A DNA stretch of 64,000 nucleotides, taken from NCBI GenBank assembly GCA_021299375.1, contig JAJTGR010000012.1, positions 1-64,000 on the forward strand. The letters are read 5' to 3'. This stretch comes from Gemmatimonadota bacterium. Its GTDB lineage: Bacteria; Gemmatimonadota; Gemmatimonadetes; Gemmatimonadales; Gemmatimonadaceae. The position numbers and the translations under genes were made by a program. Below are positions 24,475 through 32,824 of this stretch, piece by piece. The first letter of the stretch is position 1; every line of letters begins with the position of its first letter. Under the pieces are notes generated by a model that was given only the letters and a program-made list of their open reading frames with translations, was not told where the DNA came from and searched no databases.

Positions 24475-25827
24475 ATGGCCAACTCCGATCTCGATATCGA
24501 GCGCGAGCTCAAGCACCTGCCCCTCGAGACCACCGCGCTGCTCGGCACGGCCGACGCCGGTCGGATCGTGGCGCGGTGGCTGATCGGCATTCTCGTTGCC
24601 CTGGTCATCATCCTCTTCCTGCCATGGCAGCAGAACGTGCAAGGCACGGGCCTCGTCACGGCGCTCAACCCGGCTGACCGTCCACAACAGTTGCAGAGCC
24701 GGATCGACGGGCGTATCGAAGCCTGGTATGTGCAGGAAGGGCAGTTCGTGAACAAGGGCGACACCATCGTGCGCATCTCGGAAATCAAGGAGGAGTACCT
24801 CAACCCGAACGTGCTGGCGCTGACCAGCGCGCAGCAGTCGGCAAAGGAGACCGCGATCAGCGAGAAGCTCAACAAGGCCGCCGCCCTGGCACTGCAGATC
24901 GACCAGCTCGAACAGCAGCGGGAGTTCAAGCTGCAGCAGACGCGCAACAAGGTGCTGCAGTACCAGGCCGAGGTGCGCCAGGCCACGCTGGAGGATTCCG
25001 TGGCGCGCGATCAGCTGCGTCGTCGGGAACGGCTGTTCCGCGACTCGCTCGGCCTCGTGTCGGTGAACGACCTGCAGGCGTTCCAGGTGCGCGCGCAGTC
25101 GGCGGCCGCCAAGCTGATCGAAAAGCAGCAGATGCTGGCGATCACGGAGACCGACCTTGCCAGCATTCCGGTGGAGTACGGCGAGAAGATCGCCAAGACC
25201 CGCTCCGACCGTGCCGCCACGCTGTCGGAGGTGAGCGAGGGGCGATCCGACGTGGCCAAGCTGCGCGACAAGGTCGGGGCCCTGACGGTGCGCAACACCT
25301 TTTACGTGATCGAGGCGCCGCAGGACGGCTACGTGGTGCGGGCTTCGGCGACGGGACAGGGGGAGATCGTAAAGGCCGGAGCCCCGGTGGTGACGCTGCA
25401 GCCGGCGCGCCCCAGCAAGGCCGTCGAGCTGTACGTCAAGCCCATGGATGTCGCGCTGCTCAAGCCCGGCCGCCACGTGCGTGTCTTTTTCGATGGCTGG
25501 CCGGCGCTCCAGATCTCCGGCTGGCCGCAGGTGGCGGTGGGGACGTTCGGGGCGACGGTGGCAGTCATCGACCAGTTCCCGAGTGCCGATGGCCGCTTCC
25601 GCGTGCTCCTGGTACCCGACACCACGCATGACGAACCGTGGCCCGCCCAGCTGCGCCTCGGGACGGGCGCCGAAGGGTGGGCCATGCTCGACAATGTCAC
25701 GGTCGGCTGGGAAATCTGGCGCCAGCTCAACGGCTTCCCGCTTTCCATCAAGGCCGGCGATGCCCTGCCCGCAGACGCCGTCGCCGGCGACAAGGGCGGC
25801 GACAAGGATGGCGGAGGCAAGAAGTGA
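24475..25827 (+). CDS. HlyD-family membrane fusion protein
   Basis: The 450-residue adaptor has a cytoplasmic tail, a membrane helix (about 36-55, WLIGILVALVIILFLPW), a lipoyl half-motif (SRIDGRIEAWYVQEGQFVNKGDTI), a long periplasmic coiled coil (about 115-265), the second lipoyl half (IEAPQDGYVVRASATGQGEIVKAG) and a beta-barrel domain. It bridges the inner-membrane ABC protein to the TolC channel. The C-terminus is a low-complexity Gly/Lys/Asp tail. It starts 3 bp after the ABC gene and overlaps the TolC-like gene. Confidence 0.92.
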   Translation: MANSDLDIERELKHLPLETTALLGTADAGRIVARWLIGILVALVIILFLPWQQNVQGTGLVTALNPADRPQQLQSRIDGRIEAWYVQEGQFVNKGDTIVRISEIKEEYLNPNVLALTSAQQSAKETAISEKLNKAAALALQIDQLEQQREFKLQQTRNKVLQYQAEVRQATLEDSVARDQLRRRERLFRDSLGLVSVNDLQAFQVRAQSAAAKLIEKQQMLAITETDLASIPVEYGEKIAKTRSDRAATLSEVSEGRSDVAKLRDKVGALTVRNTFYVIEAPQDGYVVRASATGQGEIVKAGAPVVTLQPARPSKAVELYVKPMDVALLKPGRHVRVFFDGWPALQISGWPQVAVGTFGATVAVIDQFPSADGRFRVLLVPDTTHDEPWPAQLRLGTGAEGWAMLDNVTVGWEIWRQLNGFPLSIKAGDALPADAVAGDKGGDKDGGGKK

Positions 25828-27317
25828 CGCGCCGCAGCCTGGCGATCGCCGTCGCCGGCGCGCTGGGCGTGGCGAGTACCGGCCACGCCCAGGCACGCTC
25901 GCGACTCGACAGTGCCATGATCCGCACGAGTGCGCTCATCGGCACGCGCGTCGACACGAGTGGCGCACCGTTTGCGTTTCCCGCCTTCGTGGACGTCATC
26001 CTCGCCAACCATCCGGTCGCCCAACAGGCCCGGCTGGTTGCTGAACAGGCGCGGGCCGAGTTGCGCACGGCGTGGGGCGCGTTCGACCCCAAGCTCACCG
26101 CCACGTGGGATCAGAAGCGGTCCGGGGGCACGGAGTATTTCAAGTACTTCGACGCCGAGATGAAGATTCCGCTCCCCATCGGGGCCGATGTCACCCTCGC
26201 GTTCGATCGGACCATGGGGCGCTACGTCAACCCGGAGCGGGGGACGGCAAGCAACGGAACCTTCTCGGCGGGCATCTCCATTCCCCTGGGGCAGCGCCTC
26301 ATCACCGATGAGCGACGGACGGCGCTGCAATTGGCGCGCGCCGCTCGTGATGCGGGCGAAGCCGAGCGCACGGGCATCCTCAACAAGCTGCTGTTTTCGG
26401 CCGCCAAGGACTACGGGGCGTGGTACGAGACGTGGCGACGGCGCGCCATCGCGCAGGAGGGCGAAGCCCTTGCGGCCTTCCGGCTGCAGGCGGTCCGAGC
26501 CAGGGTGGCCAACGGCGAAAGCGCGCCGATCGACACGGTCGAGGCCTTGCTCGAACTGCAGCGGCGCGAGGTCACGCGCTTCGAAGCGGAGGCCTCGTTT
26601 TATGTCGCCACCCTCAATCTGACGGCGTACCTGTGGGACGTCGAAGGGCGTCCGGCCCCGCTGCCGGGGGTGGTGAAGCCGGTGCTGCTGGGCTTCGAGC
26701 GAGGCGGGCTCGATTCGACCCGACTCGCGGGACTGCTCGAGACGGCGACCACCCGGAACCCTGACTTGCTGAAGGTGCAGGCCAAGGTCCAGCAGGCGGA
26801 GGCGGACCGGCTGTTCGCGACGCAGGGGCTGCTCCCCTTTGCCGAGGCGAAGCTGTCCGGGCTTGGCGAGCGAGGGAACACCGAGGCGTTCTTCGATCGT
26901 GCCCGGCTGGACGACAACTACAAGGCCGGGCTGACGATCTCGACGCCGCTCCTGTTGCTGAAGGAGCGCGGCAAGTTCTCGTCGACCGGGGCCAAGCTCG
27001 AGTTCCAGCAGTTCGAGCGGGAGCGCCTGCGGCGGGACGTGGAGTTCGACGTCCGGGCGGCGATCTTCGACCTCGCAAACCTCGATCGGCTCCTCGACCG
27101 GCAGGCGGCCAACGTCCGTAACGCCCGCTTGCTGCGTGACGCCGAGCAGATCCGCTTCGAGAATGGCGAGAGCACCCTGCTCATCCTCAACCTGCGCGAG
27201 CGCCTGGTGCTCGAGGAGGCGACCAAGCTCGCCGCGCTGGAGGCGAAGGTGGCCTCGGCCCGGGGGGCGCTGGCGCTCGCCACCGGAGACCGGGCATTAC
27301 TGACCATCGGGCGCTAG
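25824..27317 (+). CDS. TolC-family outer-membrane efflux protein
   Basis: The protein (497 residues from the GTG at 25824, whose GTGA overlaps the HlyD stop) has a signal peptide ending in GHAQA, two TolC repeats with long helical hairpins (LVAEQARAELRTAWGAFDPKLTATW and ARDAGEAERTGILNKLLFSAAKDYG) and strand segments such as GISIPLGQRL and GLTISTPLLLLKERG. It should form the trimeric exit duct for the ABC/HlyD pair. The order ABC-HlyD-TolC in one operon marks a dedicated one-step export system. Confidence 0.9.
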   Translation: MTRRSLAIAVAGALGVASTGHAQARSRLDSAMIRTSALIGTRVDTSGAPFAFPAFVDVILANHPVAQQARLVAEQARAELRTAWGAFDPKLTATWDQKRSGGTEYFKYFDAEMKIPLPIGADVTLAFDRTMGRYVNPERGTASNGTFSAGISIPLGQRLITDERRTALQLARAARDAGEAERTGILNKLLFSAAKDYGAWYETWRRRAIAQEGEALAAFRLQAVRARVANGESAPIDTVEALLELQRREVTRFEAEASFYVATLNLTAYLWDVEGRPAPLPGVVKPVLLGFERGGLDSTRLAGLLETATTRNPDLLKVQAKVQQAEADRLFATQGLLPFAEAKLSGLGERGNTEAFFDRARLDDNYKAGLTISTPLLLLKERGKFSSTGAKLEFQQFERERLRRDVEFDVRAAIFDLANLDRLLDRQAANVRNARLLRDAEQIRFENGESTLLILNLRERLVLEEATKLAALEAKVASARGALALATGDRALLTIGR

Positions 27318-27325
27318 CTTTCGGC

Positions 27326-27619
27326 ATGGCCAACGACGACCGGTGGGACGACGCGGACGAGGGACTCGACGACGCGCTCCTCGACGACGAGTTCCCGCTG
27401 GGCGACGGCGTCGCCGATCTCTCCGGCGAGGTTCACTGTCCGTACTGTGGGGAGGCCGTGGAGATCACCCTCGATCCGGGCTCGGGGTCGAGCCAGCAGT
27501 ACATCGAGGACTGCCAGGTGTGCTGCCGTCCGTGGGTGGTGTCGGTGAGCTACGACGAGGATGGGACAGCGCACGTGTACGTCGACCCCAGCGATGACCA
27601 CGACGAGCACGATGACTGA
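27326..27619 (+). CDS. CPXCG-motif cysteine-rich small protein
   Basis: The 97-residue acidic protein has two Cys pairs (CPYCGEAVEITLDPG and DCQVCCRPWVVSV) spaced like a zinc ribbon, flanked by Asp/Glu-rich ends. It matches the small CPXCG-motif family, whose function is not known; metal binding is likely. It starts 8 bp after the TolC-like gene and overlaps the CHAD-CYTH gene. Confidence 0.85.
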   Translation: MANDDRWDDADEGLDDALLDDEFPLGDGVADLSGEVHCPYCGEAVEITLDPGSGSSQQYIEDCQVCCRPWVVSVSYDEDGTAHVYVDPSDDHDEHDD

Positions 27620-29099
27620 GGTCCGGGGACCGTCGGCGGCAGACGTGCGCGCTCTGCTGGGCGACGCGCTGCAGCGACCGGCGCAGGAGGGGGCGCGCCT
27701 GGTTGCCCTGCAGTGGCTGTACCAGCTGGCCGACGCGCGCGCGTCGTGGCGAGAGGGCCTGCGTGTTTCCGACGGGACCGCCGAGGCGGGCGAGGGATCG
27801 TCCGCCGAGACGTTGCACCGGGCGCGGGTGGCCCTCCGCCGGCTGCGGGCCACCCTGCGAGAGAACGACCGGGTGCTCGACGGGGTGGAAGATCGGCGGA
27901 TCGCCCGGGCCCTGCGCAAGCTTGGTCGCACCACCAACGCCATGCGCGAGGCCGATGTGCAGCGTGCGTGGCTCGAGTCGGAGCTGGAGCACTTGCCCGA
28001 AGAGGCGCGTCCGGAGGCGGCCCTCGTGCGGGCGCGACTCGAGACCGAGGCGACCGGTTCGCACCTTGAGGTCGAGCTGGCGTTTGCGCGGCATTTCGAT
28101 CCCATCAGCGACACGCTCGTGGCGCGCCTGAGCAGCTACCGCCTGTTGCAGCGCGTCGGGATGGACAGCACGCCGATGCCCTTCGCGCGGCACCTCGCGG
28201 CGCGGCTGGGGCGTGGCGGTACGCGGCTTCGCCGTGACCTCGAGCGAGTGGCCGACGTGGGCGCGCAGGATGCGCAGGACGCCCTGCACCGCATACGGAT
28301 CCGCCTCAAGCGCCACCGCGCGCTGCTTGCGCCCTTTGCCCGCTCCCGGCCGGCGTTGGGTGCGTGGTTCGACCTCGCCACGCGCGGACAGGATCTGCTC
28401 GGCACGATGCGTGATGCCGACCAGCTTGCCCACCGGGCGCGGAAGGCGAAGCTCCCGGCCCTCGAGCGCGCCCTGCGAGACATCGTGCTGTCGCACCACG
28501 CCGCCTTCATCGACAGCTGGTGTGGCCGCCTCGATGACACGTTGCGTGTGCTCGACGCGGCGACGGCCGCGCTGCGGACCGAGGGGACACCGCGCTCGTC
28601 GGCTGGCCTCCCCATGGAAATCGAGCGGAAGTTCCTGCTGCGCGGTTGCCCCCCCGAGGCGCGCGCCCTCCCGCCCCTCCACATCGAACAGGGATGGATT
28701 CCCGGGGTCGCATTGCGCGAACGACTCAGGCGGCGCGTGGCGCCCGATGGCACCGTCTCCTGCTGGCGCACGATGAAGCTGGGCCCGGCGGAGGCGCGCA
28801 TCGAAGTGGAGGAGGTCACGACACCCGAGCTGTTCGACGCCATGTGGCCGCTCACCCGGTCGGCGCGCATCCGGAAGGTGCGGCACGTGCTGGCCGACCA
28901 CGCCCACACGTGGGAGATCGATGTGTTCCTCGATCGTGACCTGGTGCTCGCCGAAGTGGAACTCGGCGACGTGACCGAGCCGGTGGCGCTCCCTGCATGG
29001 CTGGCCCCGTACGTGGAGCGCGAGGTCACGGGAGAGCCAGCGTACTTCAATGCCGTGCTGGCGCGTGCCGAGAGCGACGCAGGCACCGTGAACCCATGA
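27612..29099 (+). CDS. CHAD-CYTH fusion protein (polyphosphate-related)
   Basis: Residues 1-310 form a CHAD domain, a helical bundle rich in His/Arg (LHRARVALRRLRATLREN, RIRIRLKRHRALL) that binds polyphosphate. Residues 335-495 form a CYTH triphosphate-tunnel domain starting MEIERKFLL, the ExExK motif, with LRERLRRRV and EIDVFLDRDLVLAEVEL supplying tunnel residues. E. coli YgiF has the reverse order, CYTH then CHAD. Hydrolysis of inorganic triphosphate is the likely activity. The ATG at 27612 overlaps the CPXCG stop by 8 bp; an in-frame ATG at 27594 is an alternative. Confidence 0.88.
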   Translation: MTEVRGPSAADVRALLGDALQRPAQEGARLVALQWLYQLADARASWREGLRVSDGTAEAGEGSSAETLHRARVALRRLRATLRENDRVLDGVEDRRIARALRKLGRTTNAMREADVQRAWLESELEHLPEEARPEAALVRARLETEATGSHLEVELAFARHFDPISDTLVARLSSYRLLQRVGMDSTPMPFARHLAARLGRGGTRLRRDLERVADVGAQDAQDALHRIRIRLKRHRALLAPFARSRPALGAWFDLATRGQDLLGTMRDADQLAHRARKAKLPALERALRDIVLSHHAAFIDSWCGRLDDTLRVLDAATAALRTEGTPRSSAGLPMEIERKFLLRGCPPEARALPPLHIEQGWIPGVALRERLRRRVAPDGTVSCWRTMKLGPAEARIEVEEVTTPELFDAMWPLTRSARIRKVRHVLADHAHTWEIDVFLDRDLVLAEVELGDVTEPVALPAWLAPYVEREVTGEPAYFNAVLARAESDAGTVNP

Positions 29100-29112
29100 A
29101 CGTCACCGGACG

Positions 29113-30318
29113 ATGCTGATATCGTTGGCCCCGTTGCGCGACCGACGCGAACGCGTTGTCGGGTACGCGGTGAGCGGGTATCCCGAGGACCTGGACGGCG
29201 CAGGTGGACCAGACCACGAGGCCCGACGGATCCTGGAGCTGGTGCCGTCGCTGACGCGGCTCGCGGCCCGCAGCCTTGTCGTGCCGGTCACGCCGACCCT
29301 GGTGCGCGACGGGGCCATCACGCGGTTCGCATCACTCGATGCCGTGTGGCTGATCGCCACCGAGGCACTCGACGATCCGGCGAACCGGCGGGTGGTCGAT
29401 CGGCTCATTGGCGCCGGATTCCACTTCGCGCTGCAGGGCTTTCCCGAGGGCGATCCTCTCCCGTCATCGCTGGCGGGCAGCACGATCGTGCTCGACGCCG
29501 CCCGCACACCGCCCTCGGTCCTCGAGCGGCGCGTCCGTGTGCTTGCCGAGGCTGGCCTGCGCCCGCTGGTACGTGGCGTCGATGACCGGGTGACCCGTCA
29601 GCGGGTCCTGGCCGCCGGCGTCCCGCTGTATTGTGGGCGCCAGCTCACCCGCGGGGCTGGCGTCGCCCCCGATCGCACTACGGAAGACAGCATCATCCGG
29701 GCGGTGACCATGCTGGCGGCCTTTGCCGATGGCCGTCCGCCCGACGCGAGCTTCGATGCCTTCGTGCGTGACGATCCGCACGTCGCGGCCTCCCTGCTGA
29801 AGGCCATGGCCTCGGCTTCCCTCGGAGTCCGCGGCCCGCGATCCGTCACCCACGCCATGACGATGCTGGGGCGGGATGCCATCATGGACCGCCTGGTGGC
29901 CGTCACCGCTCGGCTCATCGGCGAAGCGGCCAATGACGCCGAGCTGGCCTTCAGTGCCCTGCGCCGGGCCCGCCTGTGCGAGCGGGTGGGCGTCGCTCTC
30001 GATGCGGCGCCCCATCCGCGCGCGCGCGTGGTCGCCGGACTGCTGTCGACGCTCGAATTTGCGCTGGGCGCACCCGGGGCGGTGCTGGCACAGCGCCTCA
30101 CGCTGCCACCGCTGCTCAGGGATGCGCTCGTGGAGCGCGACCAGCAGCTCGGGCAGTTGCTCGACGTCGTCGATTCCATCGAGTACGGATGGTGGGACGA
30201 CCTGGTCGCCCGCGCGAAGCGCCTCGGTATCCGCCCCCGCGTGGTTGCCGACGCCTGGCTCGACAGCTGGCGCGCGGCCCGCGACGAGCTGGGCCTCTCC
30301 CGTGCCGACTTCGCGTGA
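29113..30318 (+). CDS. HDOD-domain protein with degenerate EAL-like N-terminus
   Basis: The 401 residues match the two-part layout of YuxH/CdgJ-type signalling proteins: an EAL-like barrel without the ELL/EAL catalytic signature at 1-195 (VVGYAVSGYP start, ALQGFPEGDPLP and LRPLVRGVDD segments) and an HDOD domain from about 200 (FDAFVRDDPHVAASLLKAMASASLG). Lacking the acidic metal ligands, the barrel should be inactive as a c-di-GMP phosphodiesterase and may act by binding partners. It starts 13 bp after the CHAD-CYTH gene. Confidence 0.8.
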   Translation: MLISLAPLRDRRERVVGYAVSGYPEDLDGAGGPDHEARRILELVPSLTRLAARSLVVPVTPTLVRDGAITRFASLDAVWLIATEALDDPANRRVVDRLIGAGFHFALQGFPEGDPLPSSLAGSTIVLDAARTPPSVLERRVRVLAEAGLRPLVRGVDDRVTRQRVLAAGVPLYCGRQLTRGAGVAPDRTTEDSIIRAVTMLAAFADGRPPDASFDAFVRDDPHVAASLLKAMASASLGVRGPRSVTHAMTMLGRDAIMDRLVAVTARLIGEAANDAELAFSALRRARLCERVGVALDAAPHPRARVVAGLLSTLEFALGAPGAVLAQRLTLPPLLRDALVERDQQLGQLLDVVDSIEYGWWDDLVARAKRLGIRPRVVADAWLDSWRAARDELGLSRADFA

Positions 30319-30369
30319 ACGGGCCGTACCACCGCTGATGGCGACGGCCCGGTGCGCTAGATTCCCCGT

Positions 30370-30849
30370 ATGATGGAGACAGCGCGCGAGTATCTGGTGA
30401 ACCGCTTCCGCACCGACGCGACCGCCCTGCGCGAACGCGCCGACGGCTTGGTTCGTGGTGCGAAGGTGGCCGGCCCCGACGCGGCCATGTCGCGCCGGAT
30501 GGCTGAGGCCTGCGATGAGGTCGCCAGCATGGTGCAGGCGTTGATCAGCAACGGGGACGCCCAGGCCGCCGTGGACGCGTTGCTCGCGCTCGTGCCGCTC
30601 CTGGAACAGCGCGCCCAGCAGTTCGCCGCTACGCCGGCGGTGCGGTCGGTGTACCAGGGGGCCGCCACGCGCATTCGCGAGGTGCACGAGGCGGAGCAAC
30701 GCAGCCTCGACGCCTTGACCGCGACGCTCGACGCCGCCCCCCACGGGGACACCGACGGCGCGCTGGACGGCGCGCTGGACGGTGTCGACGCGTTCGCCGA
30801 TGACGAGCTGGACGACGACGATCTCGACCACGACTCGCGCGACCGATGA
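30370..30849 (+). CDS. Helical acidic protein of unknown function
   Basis: The 159 residues are almost entirely predicted helix with heptad-like spacing (YLVNRFRTDATALRERADGLV, LVPLLEQRAQQFA, RIREVHEAEQRSLDAL) and end in a very acidic tail (DDELDDDDLDHDSRDR). No signal peptide, membrane helix or known motif is visible. Its stop overlaps the start of the S4-domain gene (ATGA), so the two are co-translated. I do not recognise the family. Confidence 0.75.
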   Translation: MMETAREYLVNRFRTDATALRERADGLVRGAKVAGPDAAMSRRMAEACDEVASMVQALISNGDAQAAVDALLALVPLLEQRAQQFAATPAVRSVYQGAATRIREVHEAEQRSLDALTATLDAAPHGDTDGALDGALDGVDAFADDELDDDDLDHDSRDR

Positions 30850-31277
30850 GCCGCGGCCCGTCGCGTTCCGAATCCGAAGACGAGGATTGGGCGCCCCCCG
30901 GCAAGGTTCGCCTCGACAAGTGGCTGTGGGCCGCGCGCTTCTTCAAGACCCGGGCCTTGGCAGCCGAGGCCATCGATGGCGGCAAGGTCGACGTGAATGG
31001 CGATCGCGCCAAGCGGGCAAAGATGATCCAGGCCGGCGACGTGGTCCGTCTGAGGCAGGGCCCCGTCGAGTGGGTCCTGCGAGTGCGCGACGTGGCCGGG
31101 CGTCGTGGCTCGGCCGACGTGGCGCGGCAGCTCTACGACGAGACGGACGAGGGCCGCCGCAAGCGGGAGATCGTGGTGGAGCAACTCCGGTCCATGCCGA
31201 CGGCCTTTTCCTACGGGGACAGCAAGCCCGGCAAGCGTGACCGGCGCGTCCTGCGGCGCCTCAAGGGTGACGGCTAG
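30846..31277 (+). CDS. hslR: S4-domain RNA-binding protein, Hsp15-like
   Basis: The 143-residue protein has an S4 RNA-binding domain beginning VRLDKWLWAARFFKTRALAAEAIDGGKVDVNG, the HslR/Hsp15 signature, and a basic C-terminal tail (KPGKRDRRVLRRLKG). Hsp15 binds 50S subunits carrying stalled nascent chains and helps recycle them, a function related to ArfB 10 kb upstream. It is the last gene of the tightly spaced run that begins at the ABC exporter; 111 bp separate it from the response regulator. Confidence 0.88.
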   Translation: MSRGPSRSESEDEDWAPPGKVRLDKWLWAARFFKTRALAAEAIDGGKVDVNGDRAKRAKMIQAGDVVRLRQGPVEWVLRVRDVAGRRGSADVARQLYDETDEGRRKREIVVEQLRSMPTAFSYGDSKPGKRDRRVLRRLKGDG

Positions 31278-31388
31278 TTCACACCCGGGACACGGTGTCC
31301 GACGCTACATTCCGCCGCGGCCCGGCCGATGGTGCACGTCGAGGTGCGCCGGCCCGGCGTACGTTTCCCATCCCATCCTGCCTCTTGC

Positions 31389-32069
31389 ATGCGGATCCTC
31401 GTCATCGAAGATGATCGACTGCTCGCCGATCTGATGCGGCAGGTACTCATGAACGACGGGTACGAGGTCGACGTGGCCGCGTCGGCCGAAGCCGGTCGCG
31501 CGTGTACCGTTGCCCATTCGTACGATGCGATCATCCTGGATCTCGAGCTGCCCGACCGGAACGGCCTCACGCTGCTGCAGGAGCTGCGCCGGGAGGGCAC
31601 CGTGACACCCATCGTCGTCGCCACCGCGCACGACACCACGGCGGACGTGGTCCGGGCGCTCGACGCGGGCGCCGACGACTACATCCCGAAGCCGTTTGCC
31701 AACGAGGTGTTGACCGCACGGGTGCGGGCGGCACTTCGACGCGGTGGGGCGCGTTCCATGGAGAAGGTGCAGGTCGGGGACCTCACGCTCCACCGCGTGC
31801 ATCACGACGTGCAATGCCACGGGAACGACGTGCCACTCACCGCGCGGCAATACGCGCTGCTCGAATTCCTCGCCATGCGCGCTGGGGAAACCATCACCCG
31901 TCCGGTCCTGCTCGAGTACGTCTGGCACCTGCGGTTCGATCCCGGGTCGAACGTCGTCGATGTGCACATTGCGCAGTTGCGCAAGCGCCTCCGCGAGGCG
32001 GGCAGTACGGTCGACATTCGGACCGTTCGAGGCGAGGGCTATTCGCTTGATGTCGGCCCGGTGGCCTGA
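31389..32069 (+). CDS. OmpR/PhoB-family response regulator
   Basis: The 226-residue protein starts MRILVIEDDRLLADLM and has a complete receiver (acidic pair EDD, phospho-Asp in IILDLELPD, Thr in VVATAHD, Lys in IPKPF) and a winged-helix DNA-binding domain (LTARQYALLEFLAMRAGETI, VVDVHIAQLRKRL, TVRGEGYSL). No kinase gene is adjacent, so its partner is elsewhere. The ORF opens at 31329, but the ATG at 31389 is the conserved start. Its 3' end overlaps a convergent small gene by 31 bp. Confidence 0.92.
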   Translation: MRILVIEDDRLLADLMRQVLMNDGYEVDVAASAEAGRACTVAHSYDAIILDLELPDRNGLTLLQELRREGTVTPIVVATAHDTTADVVRALDAGADDYIPKPFANEVLTARVRAALRRGGARSMEKVQVGDLTLHRVHHDVQCHGNDVPLTARQYALLEFLAMRAGETITRPVLLEYVWHLRFDPGSNVVDVHIAQLRKRLREAGSTVDIRTVRGEGYSLDVGPVA

Positions 32070-32380
32070 GCCGGGCCGGTCGAGACGAGGAGCGCGCACA
32101 CCCGGCGCACGATCTCGGTGATCGTGTCGCCGGGCGTCGTGCGCAGCACCGGACCGTCGGCGCGCGCGACCCGGACGGCCTGATGGTCGGCGGCTGTGGG
32201 GCCAGCCACGACCAGGGCGGGCGCAGCGTCGGCGAGGCTCTTGGCCAGTTCCGCGGGCCGGCTCGTCAGCCGCGTCCGCATGCCGGCCTGACGCAGCGCG
32301 GTATCCACCGCGGCGCGCCACGCGCGATCGCCCGCAAACACCACCACGATCGCGCGGTCCGTCGGCACCACAGGTGTCAT
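32039..32380 (-). CDS. Small receiver-like protein of unknown function
   Basis: The 113-residue product shows a receiver-like alternation (IVVVFAGDRAWRAAVDTALRQAGM, then LVVAGPTAADHQAV), but the phospho-acceptor Asp is not where expected, so it is at best a degenerate receiver. Its start overlaps the stop of the RidA-like gene (ATGA), which supports that it is translated. It converges on the OmpR-type regulator with a 31-bp 3' overlap. The function is unknown. Confidence 0.6.
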   Translation of the reverse strand: MTPVVPTDRAIVVVFAGDRAWRAAVDTALRQAGMRTRLTSRPAELAKSLADAAPALVVAGPTAADHQAVRVARADGPVLRTTPGDTITEIVRRVCALLVSTGPAQATGPTSSE

Positions 32381-32799
32381 GCCAGCGCGGCGACGGCGGA
32401 TATCTCCACGAGAATCCCGCGCAGCGACGCCCCGACGACGGCCCGTGTGGGATAGGGCGGCGAGAACACGGTACGGTACACGCCATCGAACGTGCCCCAG
32501 TCGTTCTCGTCGGCCAGATACACGGTGACGCTCACCACGTCCGCCAGCGTGCCGCCGCCAGCGCGCACGATGCGCTCCAGGTTGGCGAGGGTGACGCGGG
32601 TCTGTTCCTCCACCGTCGTGCCGACAATGTGTCCCGTGGCCGGATCACGCGGCGTCTGCCCCGACACGAAGAGCAGACGCGCTCCATTTGCGGTGCGTAC
32701 GCCGGGAGAGTAGGCTCCCGCAGGCGGTGGTTGGTCCGGCAACACGACGGGCGTCCAGTGACGGGTGACGGGCGGATCGGTCGACTCGGCAGGTGACAT
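32377..32799 (-). CDS. RidA/YjgF family enamine/imine deaminase-like protein
   Basis: The 140-residue protein carries the RidA pattern: YSPGVRTANGARLLFVSGQTPRDPATG, TRVTLANLERIVRAGGGTLADVVSVTVYL, and PTRAVVGASLRGILVEISAVA, including the conserved Arg and the terminal Glu of the active-site pocket. Family members hydrolyse reactive enamines and imines from PLP enzymes. It is divergent from, and 25 bp away from, a PLP-type amino acid enzyme gene, a sensible partner. Confidence 0.88.
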   Translation of the reverse strand: MSPAESTDPPVTRHWTPVVLPDQPPPAGAYSPGVRTANGARLLFVSGQTPRDPATGHIVGTTVEEQTRVTLANLERIVRAGGGTLADVVSVTVYLADENDWGTFDGVYRTVFSPPYPTRAVVGASLRGILVEISAVAALA

Positions 32800-32824
32800 C
32801 TCTTGGCGGATTGGAGGCGAGACA

